A stretch of 64,000 nt of DNA, taken from positions 1 to 64,000 of the forward strand of contig LNFL01000170.1 of assembly GCA_001464275.1 (NCBI GenBank). The letters run 5' to 3'. Under the pieces are notes generated by a model that was not told the origin of the DNA, searched no databases, and saw only the letters and a program-made list of their open reading frames with translations. Every line of letters starts with the position of its first letter. Within the stretch, counting starts at the first letter, position 1. The DNA is from Actinobacteria bacterium Ga0077560 (GTDB taxonomy: Bacteria > Actinomycetota > Thermoleophilia > Miltoncostaeales > Miltoncostaeaceae). This document shows positions 57,236 through 64,000 of the stretch, one piece after another. The position numbers and the translations under genes were made by a program.

Positions 57236-58477
57236 GTGCGCATCGCGGTCATCGGAACGGGCATCGCCGGCCTGGGGGCGGCCCACGCCCTGAAGCGGGT
57301 CCACGACGTGGTGCTGTTCGAGAAGGACGGCCGCCCGGGCGGGCATTCCGACACGCACGAGGTGACCGGCGCGGACGGGGTGACCCGGGTGATCGACACC
57401 GGGTTCATCGTCCACAACCCGGCGAACTATCCGCTGCTCACCCGCCTGTTCGGCGAGCTGGGGGTCGCGACGCGCCCCTCGGAGATGAGCTTCTCGGTCA
57501 CCTGCGAGCGGTGCGGGCTCAGCTACGCCGGCCGTTCGCCGTGGGAGCAGCGCGGTCACCTGCGCAGCCCGAGGATGGTGCGGCTGCTCACCGAGGTGAC
57601 CCGCTTCCTGATGACCGCCGGGCGGTGGCTCGACGGACGGCACCGCACCCGCACGCTGGAGCAGATGGCCTGGGACGAGGGGTTCTCGCGGGACTTCCGC
57701 GACCACTTCCTGCTGCCGTTCACCGGCGCGATCTGGTCGATGCCGGCGGGCGCGTCGCGGGAGTTCCCCGCCGACACGGCCCTGCGCTTCTTCGCCAACC
57801 ACAGCCTGCTGGGGATGCGGCGGCACACCTGGCGGACCGTCGAGGGCGGCAGCCGCGAATACGTGCGGCGCCTGGTGGCGCCCCTCGGCGACCGCCTCAA
57901 CCTGTCCACCGGCGTCGCGCAGGTGCGCCGTGAGCCCGGGCGCGTGGTGGTGGCCACCGATGACGGCGCCGAGCACGCGGTGGACGCGGTGGTGGTGGCG
58001 ACCCACTCCGACCAGGCGCTCCGGATGCTCGCCGATCCCACCCCCGACGAGCGCCGGGTGCTGGGGGCGATCGCCTACCGGCCGAACGTGGCGGTGCTGC
58101 ACACCGACGAGCGCATGCTGCCGCCGCCGGGCGCGGTGCGGGCGTCGTGGAACCACCTCATCTCCGACTGCCGTGACGAGTCGGAGGCCCCGGGCGTGAC
58201 GTACCTCATGAACCGGCTCATGCGGTTCGACGCGCCGCAGGCATGGTGCGTGACGCTGAACCGGGAGAACCGGATCGACCCCTCGCACGTATATGACCGT
58301 ATGGAGTACGCGCACCCCCAGTACGACTTCCCCGCCGTGCGGGCGCAGGCCGACCTGCCCCGGGTGAGCGGCACGGACCGGGTGTGGTTCGCCGGGGCGT
58401 ACCACCGGCACGGCTTCCACGAGGACGGGCTGCGGGCCGGGCTGGCCGCGGCCGCCGGGCTGGGGGCGCCCTGGTGA
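57236..58477 (+). CDS. FAD-dependent amine-oxidase-like protein linked to cyclopropane fatty acid synthesis
   Basis: 413 residues. FAD motif RIAVIGTGIAGLGAAHAL with FEKDGRPGGHSDTH, then DTGFIVHNPANYPLL, CERCGLSYAGRSPW, and the end RVWFAGAYHRHGFHEDGLRAG, which binds the flavin. This family sits before DUF1365 and CFA-synthase genes in many bacteria. It is predicted to act on unsaturated or cyclopropane acyl chains, perhaps to make furan or other modified lipids. GTG start; stop in a four-base overlap with the fusion gene. Confidence 0.9.
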   Translation: MRIAVIGTGIAGLGAAHALKRVHDVVLFEKDGRPGGHSDTHEVTGADGVTRVIDTGFIVHNPANYPLLTRLFGELGVATRPSEMSFSVTCERCGLSYAGRSPWEQRGHLRSPRMVRLLTEVTRFLMTAGRWLDGRHRTRTLEQMAWDEGFSRDFRDHFLLPFTGAIWSMPAGASREFPADTALRFFANHSLLGMRRHTWRTVEGGSREYVRRLVAPLGDRLNLSTGVAQVRREPGRVVVATDDGAEHAVDAVVVATHSDQALRMLADPTPDERRVLGAIAYRPNVAVLHTDERMLPPPGAVRASWNHLISDCRDESEAPGVTYLMNRLMRFDAPQAWCVTLNRENRIDPSHVYDRMEYAHPQYDFPAVRAQADLPRVSGTDRVWFAGAYHRHGFHEDGLRAGLAAAAGLGAPW

Positions 58478-60573
58478 CCACGGCGGCCGCGACGCGGTCG
58501 GCGATGTACACCGGCACGGTCATGCACTGCCGCCCCGAGGGCCCGCGCAACAGGTTCCGGTACCCGGTGTGCATGTACGCGGTGGACCTGGACGAGCTGC
58601 CCCGGCTCGGCGCCCGGATGCGGCTGTTCGGCGAGCGGGCACCCGCACCGCTCACGCTGCGGGCCGCCGACCACGTGGGCGATCCGGAGCGGCCCATCCG
58701 CGAGAACATCGAGGAGGCGCTGCGCGCCCACGGTGTCACCACCCCGATCGGGCGGATGGTGCTGGTGACCAACCTGCGCGTGCTGGGCTACGTCTTCAAC
58801 CCCATCAGCTGCGTGTGGTGCTGGGACGACCGCGGGGAGCTGGCCGCCCTGGTGGCCGAGGTCTCCAACACCTTCGGGGAGCGCCACCTCTACGTGCTCC
58901 CGGCCGGGGAGGCCGTGCCGCGCGGGCGCTACCTGTCGTGGGAGCGCGAGAAGGCCATGCACGTCTCGCCGTTCTTCGGGATGGAGCACCGGTACCGGTT
59001 CGTGGCCGCCCCGCCCGGCGAGCGGCTGTTCCTGGAGGTGTCGGTGTGGCACGACGGGACCCGCGTGCTGCAGGCGACCCTGGAGGGGCGTCGCCGCCCG
59101 TTCACCGATCGTGCCCTCGTGTGGGCGCAGTTGCGCTATCCGCTCATGCCCGTCCGGGTGATCACGCTCATCCACCTGCAGGCGCTGCGCCTGCACCGGC
59201 TGGGCGCACGTTTCCACCGCAAGCCGCGCTTCCGCGCCGGGGAGGGATCCATGTCCGTGTCCGCCTCGAACGGGTCCGCGCCGGCCTCCGCCAACGGCGC
59301 GGCGCCGACGGTCCCCGCCCGCCAGGGCCTCCGGCCGCCGCCGCCGGCGGGGCGTTCGCCGTTCACCCCGTTCATCCGCCGCCTGGGGATGCGCATGGTC
59401 CTCACACGACCCACGATCGGGTCGCTCACCACGCGCCTGCCGGACGGCACCGTCCACCGCGCCGACTCCGGGCATCCGGGCCCCTCGCCCACCCTCACCA
59501 TCCACTCCCGCGACCTGTGGCGCCGCTTCGCGCGCCGCGGGATGACCGGGGTGGGTGAGTCGTACGTGGCCGGCGACTGGGACGCCGACGACCTGCCGGC
59601 CGCGATGGAGCTCCTGCTGCGGCGCTCCGAGGCGTCCCGCACGCTGCCCGCGGGCCGGGTCGCCACCGCGGTGCGCGACCTGCGGCCAAGGCTGCCCGAG
59701 CGGGTGTCGATGCACCTGGCGGGGCGCCACATCCAGTACCACTACGACCTGGGGAACGACCTCTACCGGCTGTTCCTGGACGACACCATGACCTACTCGT
59801 GCGCGGTGTTCACCGAGCCGGGGCAGTCACTGGAGGACGCCCAGCGGGTCAAGCACCGCATGATCTGCGACAAGCTGCACCTGCGGCCCGGCGACCGGAT
59901 CCTGGAGATCGGCTGCGGCTGGGGCGCCTTCGCGCTGGTCGCCGCCGGCGAGTACGGCGCGCACGTCACCGGGGTGACGCTCTCGCGCGAGCAGCACGCC
60001 CTGGCCACGCGCCGGGCCGAGGCGGCCGGGCTGGCCGACCGCATCGACATCCGCCTGCAGGACTACCGCACGCTGGATGGCCGTTTCGACGGCATCGCCT
60101 CCACCGAGATGATCGAGGCGATCGGCCACCGGGAGCTGCCGACGTTCTTCCGCACGTGCGACCGGCTCCTGACCGACGACGGGCTGGCCTGCATCCAGGC
60201 CATCGCGGTGCCCGACCGGCGCTACGACCGCTACCGGCGCTCGCGGGACTGGATCACCGAGTACATCTTCCCGGGCGCCACCGTGCCGTCGATGCGGGCC
60301 ATGGTGGAGGCCATGACCGACGCGTCGGAGCTGATGGTGCACCACGTGGAGGACATCGGCATCCACTACGCCGAGACCCTGCGCCGGTGGCGGGTGCGCT
60401 TCGAGGAGCGGCGCCCCGAGGTGCTGGGTCTGGGCTTCGACGAGCAGTTCATCCGGGCGTGGCGCTTCTACCTGGCCGGATGCGAGGCGGCCTTCCGGGC
60501 ACGGTCGATCCACGACTACCAGCTGGTGCTCACACGGCCGTTCAACGGCCGGCTGCCGGGCGAGGTGTCCTGA
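58474..60573 (+). CDS. cfa: DUF1365 domain fused to cyclopropane-fatty-acyl-phospholipid synthase
   Basis: 699 residues from GTG (GTGA overlap with the FAD gene). Residues 10-250 are a DUF1365 domain: MYTGTVMHCRPEGPRNRFRY, NLRVLGYVFNPISCVWCWD, HVSPFFGMEHRY. A Ser/Ala/Pro linker (about 260-305) is followed by CFA synthase: YHYDLGNDLYRLFLDD, MTYSCAVF, ILEIGCGWGAFAL (SAM), GVTLSREQ, STEMIEAIGHRELP. The synthase adds a methylene from SAM to phospholipid double bonds. Elsewhere these are separate genes. At 59251 an in-frame ATG follows GGGGAGG at an ideal gap, so a separate synthase may also be made. DUF1365 role unknown. Confidence 0.9.
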   Translation: MTTAAATRSAMYTGTVMHCRPEGPRNRFRYPVCMYAVDLDELPRLGARMRLFGERAPAPLTLRAADHVGDPERPIRENIEEALRAHGVTTPIGRMVLVTNLRVLGYVFNPISCVWCWDDRGELAALVAEVSNTFGERHLYVLPAGEAVPRGRYLSWEREKAMHVSPFFGMEHRYRFVAAPPGERLFLEVSVWHDGTRVLQATLEGRRRPFTDRALVWAQLRYPLMPVRVITLIHLQALRLHRLGARFHRKPRFRAGEGSMSVSASNGSAPASANGAAPTVPARQGLRPPPPAGRSPFTPFIRRLGMRMVLTRPTIGSLTTRLPDGTVHRADSGHPGPSPTLTIHSRDLWRRFARRGMTGVGESYVAGDWDADDLPAAMELLLRRSEASRTLPAGRVATAVRDLRPRLPERVSMHLAGRHIQYHYDLGNDLYRLFLDDTMTYSCAVFTEPGQSLEDAQRVKHRMICDKLHLRPGDRILEIGCGWGAFALVAAGEYGAHVTGVTLSREQHALATRRAEAAGLADRIDIRLQDYRTLDGRFDGIASTEMIEAIGHRELPTFFRTCDRLLTDDGLACIQAIAVPDRRYDRYRRSRDWITEYIFPGATVPSMRAMVEAMTDASELMVHHVEDIGIHYAETLRRWRVRFEERRPEVLGLGFDEQFIRAWRFYLAGCEAAFRARSIHDYQLVLTRPFNGRLPGEVS

Positions 60574-60653
60574 CGCAGAACTGACCGTGGGTCGAGTCGG
60601 AGAAACGGGAGAACCGTCCTACACTCCGCACCGCCCACGACCGATGAGCCGGT

Positions 60654-63212
60654 GTGACCGCACGTTCGATCCTCGGCGCGTTCAGCGTTGTCCTGATCCT
60701 CGCAGCGACCGTCGTCGCCGCGACCGTGTCCGCGCGCTCGGCCGAGGACCAGGCCGCGCAGGACGACCTCATGCGCATGAGCCAGCTGGTCGGCGGGTTG
60801 CACGCCGAGACCGCCCGGGTGCTGGCGGTGGCCGAGAGCGCCGGCGCGCTCATCGCCGTCGGCGGCGCGGATCGCGACGAGGAGTTCCGGAGCTTCGGGC
60901 AGCGCATCGGCTACGACCCCGGCGTAGGGTACGTCACCTGGATGCCGCGGGTCACGGCCCGGGAACGCGCCGCATTCGAGGCGCGCACGGGCGAAGGGAT
61001 CTGGACGGCCAGCGTGCTCAACCCCGACCCGCTGCCGGCCCCGGCCCGCCCCGTGCACTTCCCGGTGCTGTGGACCGTGGCGCCCGGCGTGGAGTCGACG
61101 GTGGGCTTCGACCCGTACGCGTTCCCGCTGATGTCCGACACCGTCGACCGGGCGATCGCGACCGGGCGGCCCGCGGCCACCCAGCCGATGCCGCTCTCGT
61201 ACACCAACCTCACGCCCATGACCTCGGTGTTCGTGCCGGTGCGGCGGCCGGCGGGTCGCGAGGGGCCGGCGCTGCTGGGGCTCATCGGGGCGAGCATCAT
61301 CACCGAGGAGCTCGACTCGCTGCGGCCGCTGGCGCCCGGCAGCGTGTACGTGGCGGACGACGGCATCCCGCTCGCCGGGACGCCCATCGAGGGGCCCGTC
61401 CTGACCGCAGGGGTGGAGGTGGCGGGTCGCACGTGGAGCGTGACGATGGCCCGGCGCGAGGCCTCCACGCCCGCCCCCTGGTTCATCGGCGCAGCCGGCG
61501 CCCTGCTGGCGTTCTTGGTGGGCGGCCTGTTCGCCCGCAGCCACGTGCGGGAGCAGCGCGCGATGGCCCTGGTGGAGCGGCGACTCGGCGAACGCCTCGA
61601 CGCCGAGTGGCAGCTGCGCTCCGAGCGGGACTACTCCCGGGCGATCGTGGATGCGCTCCAGGACGGCCTGATCGTCCTTGACGCCGACGGCATGGTGATC
61701 CGGGCCAATGCGCACGTCACCGCGATGACGGGCTTCCCGCCCGAGTCGCTGGTGGGCGCCGTGGACCCGCTGCCGTTCGTGCCACGGGACGACGACGGCG
61801 CGGCGAAGGCGTTCGCGGAGCTGCGCACCCGGGAGCGGATGGAGGCCGAGGTGCGGCTGCGTCGCAGGGACGGGGGCGCCGCATGGGTCATCCTCAGCGC
61901 CGCCGCCCTGCACGACGCCGACGGCGTGGTGACCGGCCATCTGGTGGCGTTGAAGGACATCACCGACCGGCGCGCGGCCGAGCAGGAGCTCGCCGCCCTG
62001 GCGTCCGCGGACCCGCTCACCGGCCTGGCGAACCACCGCAGCTTCCATGACACGCTCGACCGGGAGGTCCTCGCCGCCGCCACCACCGGCAGCGAGCTGG
62101 CGGTCGCGGTGCTGGACCTCGACCACTTCAAGCAGATCAACGACGCCATGGGGCACCAGGCCGGCGACGACGCCCTGCGGGAGGTGGCGCGCCGGCTGCG
62201 GTCCTGCATCCGGGGCGGCGACACGCTGGCGCGGGTGGGCGGCGAGGAATTCGCCTGGCTGTTGCCGGGTGCGAGCGCGGAGGCGGCGTTCGCGGCGGTC
62301 GAGCGGGCCCGGCGTGCCGTGAGCGCCATGCCGGTGCGCGGCGTCGGCACCGTCACCATCTCCGCCGGGATCAGCGACACGGGACAGGCGGTGTCGCCCA
62401 GGGAGCTGTACCGCCTCGCCGACGGCGCGCTGTACTGGGCGAAGGCGAACGGCCGGAACCGCACCTTCGTCTACACGCCCGAGGTGGTTGAGGCGACCTC
62501 CGCCGAGGAGTATGCGACGCGCCTTGACCGGCTGCGCGCGATCAGCACCATCCAGGCGCTGGCCCGCGCGGTGGACGCAAAGGACGAGTCGACCCGCCGG
62601 CACTCGGAGCGGGTGGCGGACCTGGCGGCGGCGATCGCGCGGGAGCTGGGCTGGCAGCCCGACGACGCGGACATGCTCCACGGCGCGGGTCTGGTGCATG
62701 ACGTCGGCAAGATCGGCGTCCCCGACGCCATCCTGTTCAAGCCGGGGCGCCTCACGCCGCAGGAGTACGAGCAGGTGAAGCTCCACGCTGCGCTGGGGGC
62801 GCAGATCGTGGCCGGCGCGCTCACCGACCGGCAGGCCCGCTGGGTGCGGGGCCACCACGAGCACTGGGACGGCCGCGGTTATCCGGACGGCCTCGCCGGG
62901 GATGAGATCTCGGTGGGCGCCCGCATCCTGGCGCTGGCTGACGCGTGGGACGTGATGACCGTCGCCCGCCACTACTCGGCGCCGCGGGATCTGGCCGGTG
63001 CCGTCGCCGAGTGCGAGGCCATGTCGGGCACCCAGTTCTGGCCGGACGCGGTGGCCGCGCTGGTGCGGCTCGTGGAGGTCGGCGCGGTGGGCATTCCGAC
63101 CGCGTCCGAGGACGCGGAGGCCCCCTCGGACGCGGCGGCCCGATCGGGCTTTGCAGGGTCGCCGGGTTGGACTATCTTCGGCTCACCACGGAAAGGAGGT
63201 GATCCGGCTTGA
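60654..63212 (+). CDS. CHASE-PAS-GGDEF-HD-GYP cyclic-di-GMP enzyme
   Basis: 852 residues. Membrane helices at about 5-25 and 278-298 flank a CHASE sensor (VGYVTWMPRVTARERAAFEART). Then PAS (IVDALQDGLIVLDADGMVIRAN), GGDEF with RVGGEEF at about 528-533 and an inhibitory RxxD (RGGD) five residues before it, and HD-GYP with LVHDVGKIGVPD and HHEHWDGRGYPDG. All active-site motifs are intact, so it may both make and break c-di-GMP. CHASE suggests an external small-molecule signal. GTG start. Its last codons overlap the 5' part of the structured RNA that follows. Confidence 0.92.
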   Translation: MTARSILGAFSVVLILAATVVAATVSARSAEDQAAQDDLMRMSQLVGGLHAETARVLAVAESAGALIAVGGADRDEEFRSFGQRIGYDPGVGYVTWMPRVTARERAAFEARTGEGIWTASVLNPDPLPAPARPVHFPVLWTVAPGVESTVGFDPYAFPLMSDTVDRAIATGRPAATQPMPLSYTNLTPMTSVFVPVRRPAGREGPALLGLIGASIITEELDSLRPLAPGSVYVADDGIPLAGTPIEGPVLTAGVEVAGRTWSVTMARREASTPAPWFIGAAGALLAFLVGGLFARSHVREQRAMALVERRLGERLDAEWQLRSERDYSRAIVDALQDGLIVLDADGMVIRANAHVTAMTGFPPESLVGAVDPLPFVPRDDDGAAKAFAELRTRERMEAEVRLRRRDGGAAWVILSAAALHDADGVVTGHLVALKDITDRRAAEQELAALASADPLTGLANHRSFHDTLDREVLAAATTGSELAVAVLDLDHFKQINDAMGHQAGDDALREVARRLRSCIRGGDTLARVGGEEFAWLLPGASAEAAFAAVERARRAVSAMPVRGVGTVTISAGISDTGQAVSPRELYRLADGALYWAKANGRNRTFVYTPEVVEATSAEEYATRLDRLRAISTIQALARAVDAKDESTRRHSERVADLAAAIARELGWQPDDADMLHGAGLVHDVGKIGVPDAILFKPGRLTPQEYEQVKLHAALGAQIVAGALTDRQARWVRGHHEHWDGRGYPDGLAGDEISVGARILALADAWDVMTVARHYSAPRDLAGAVAECEAMSGTQFWPDAVAALVRLVEVGAVGIPTASEDAEAPSDAAARSGFAGSPGWTIFGSPRKGGDPA

Positions 63213-63361
63213 GTGATCATTGTGGAGGTGGCAGTAGCTAGGGGACGCGTCCCCAGGTGCGCAGCCGCAGCACGGGGTCGGAACCCGTCCCCTTCAGCGA
63301 AACCACTGCTGCCACCGGGCCCGGGGTAGTCCGTGAATCCTCACGGCGCCCCGGGCCTTTT
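63190..63361 (+). ncRNA. Structured small RNA with intrinsic terminator (raiA-motif-like)
   Basis: Begins with AAAGGAGGTGATCC (63192-63205), a 14-base complement of the usual 16S rRNA 3' end. A stretch follows that is not predicted to pair. An 11-pair outer stem GGTGGCAGTAG (63227-63237) with CTGCTGCCACC (63306-63316) encloses a GGGGA/TCCCC hairpin (63241-63254) and an ACGGG/CCCGT hairpin (63272-63288). A strong terminator ends it. A ten-codon TTG frame (TTG 63209, TAG 63239-63241) could be read from the long Shine-Dalgarno. The layout resembles what I recall of the raiA non-coding RNA of Firmicutes and Actinobacteria; this is unverified. Exact 5' end unknown. Confidence 0.62.
63318..63361 (+). 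terminator. Rho-independent terminator
   Basis: GGCCCGGGG (63318-63326) pairs with CCCCGGGCC (63349-63357), followed by TTTT (63358-63361). An inner CCGTGA/TCACGG stem (63331-63336 with 63341-63346) extends it. It is the only hairpin plus T-run terminator I found in the window. Confidence 0.8.
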
Positions 63362-63383
63362 CACGTCCGGGTACGATCGCGGC

Positions 63384-64000
63384 ATGTGTGATGACGACCG
63401 CGACGTGGACGAGCTGATCACCGCGGTCGAGGAGCACCGGCGGGCGCTCGACGCGGACCCCGACAGCCCCGACCTGCACGCAGCGCTGGCGCGTGACCTC
63501 TACGCGCTGGCCTACCACCCGGGAACCTGGGACGACCGGGTGATGAACATCGGTCCCACGGTGCTGCTCGCGGCGATCCACATGTCCCGTGCCTGCGGCG
63601 CGCGACCCGACGACGCCGAGCTGCGCGAGGCGCTGGCCCCCATGCTGAGCGACCTGGGGGCGTACGAGCTGCAGGCGGCCGAGGTGAGCCGCGCGTTGCG
63701 GTCCCGTCCGGACGATCCCCACCTGCTGGTGGAGCTGGCCGACGCGCTGGAGCACACCCCCGAGAACCGCACGCGCGCCCTCGAGGCGCTGCGCCGGGCC
63801 GTCGAGATCGCGCCGGACGACCCGGTGGTGCTGTCGGCGGTCGCCGGCACCGGGCCGCGGCTGGGCGTGCCGGACGACGCCGTGGCGGCGGGGCAGCGGC
63901 TGCTGGGCATCGCCGACGACGACGACAGCCGGGCCGACGCGCTGGCGCTCATCGGGGAGGCCCACGCCGCCGCGGGACGCACGGACGCCGCGGTGCTGGC
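63384..64000 (+). CDS. TPR-repeat protein (3' part outside window)
   Basis: Open frame from ATG at 63384 to the right edge, 205 codons visible, no stop. Cytosolic and Ala/Asp-rich, with tetratricopeptide-like helical pairs: PDSPDLHAALARDLYALAY, RPDDPHLLVELADALEHTPEN, IAPDDPVVLSAVAGTGPRLG, ADALALIGEAHAAAGRTDAAV. TPR proteins hold partners together; no enzyme domain is in view. It starts 22 bases after the RNA terminator and so has its own transcription signal in a very short gap or depends on readthrough. Confidence 0.8.
   Translation, partial: MCDDDRDVDELITAVEEHRRALDADPDSPDLHAALARDLYALAYHPGTWDDRVMNIGPTVLLAAIHMSRACGARPDDAELREALAPMLSDLGAYELQAAEVSRALRSRPDDPHLLVELADALEHTPENRTRALEALRRAVEIAPDDPVVLSAVAGTGPRLGVPDDAVAAGQRLLGIADDDDSRADALALIGEAHAAAGRTDAAVL

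Noticed and set aside
63190-63361. SRP (4.5S), tmRNA or 6S RNA
   Set aside because: The conserved SRP GGAAG-type loop, the tmRNA tRNA-like ends and the long 6S rod are all absent.

Overview
The window is a chromosomal segment of a very GC-rich bacterium, almost certainly an actinomycetote. A deep-branching class such as Thermoleophilia is my inference, from the mix of heliorhodopsin, PspA/PspAA, a GltD-ferredoxin type 2-oxoacid:ferredoxin oxidoreductase locus, ROK-controlled xylose genes and an ABC-F protein. Genes are tightly packed, and many neighbours overlap by four bases (GTGA or ATGA), so translational coupling is common. I see no rRNA, tRNA, CRISPR array, insertion sequence or prophage.

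Layout. 0-2.1 kb: tail of an exported protein gene, then a PII-Amt ammonium pair with unusual residues at key sites. 2.1-8.4 kb: an MFS exporter, a disulfide oxidoreductase, pyruvate kinase and a membrane-anchored LuxR regulator. 8.4-16.8 kb: envelope and lipid genes (PhoD-like phosphatase, GT2, MFS-PAP2 fusion, lipid kinase, ABC-F, methyltransferase). 16.8-20 kb: a small regulatory island with a LuxR regulator and a frameshifted ECF sigma factor under near-identical promoters, plus exported proteins of unknown function. 20.3-28.6 kb: etfBA, a secreted subtilase, a universal stress protein, an MFS/GntR pair and a ketoacyl synthase. 28.7-35.2 kb: a globin-coupled chemoreceptor, methylglyoxal synthase, a flippase-like membrane protein, SerB and a heliorhodopsin. 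35.3-39.8 kb: a coupled four-gene 2-oxoacid:ferredoxin oxidoreductase operon.

39.9-50 kb is one long minus-strand run: pspA, pspAA, a luciferase-like oxidoreductase, xylB, xylA, xylFGH, a ROK regulator and an aldose epimerase. It makes a full xylose import and isomerisation route placed behind an envelope-stress cassette. 50-55 kb holds a TPM-type membrane protein, a large secreted Fn3/Ig-like protein and an L,D-transpeptidase. 55-60.6 kb is lipid modification: a desaturase and an FAD enzyme coupled to a DUF1365-CFA synthase fusion. 60.6-64 kb holds a CHASE-PAS-GGDEF-HD-GYP protein, a highly structured small RNA with its own terminator, and the start of a TPR protein.

Two themes stand out. 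First, six genes (ECF sigma, etfA, mgsA, heliorhodopsin, xylA and the Fn3 protein) are broken by short frame-disrupting losses. In the three that can be measured against family motifs, the loss is about 22-23 bases inside a conserved motif. This is either recurrent assembly damage or a real mutational pattern, and it must be resolved before these genes are called dead. Second, the RNA at about 63.19-63.36 kb carries a 14-base complement of the 16S rRNA 3' end, a long-range stem enclosing two hairpins, and a strong terminator; it is the best candidate here for an under-described element.
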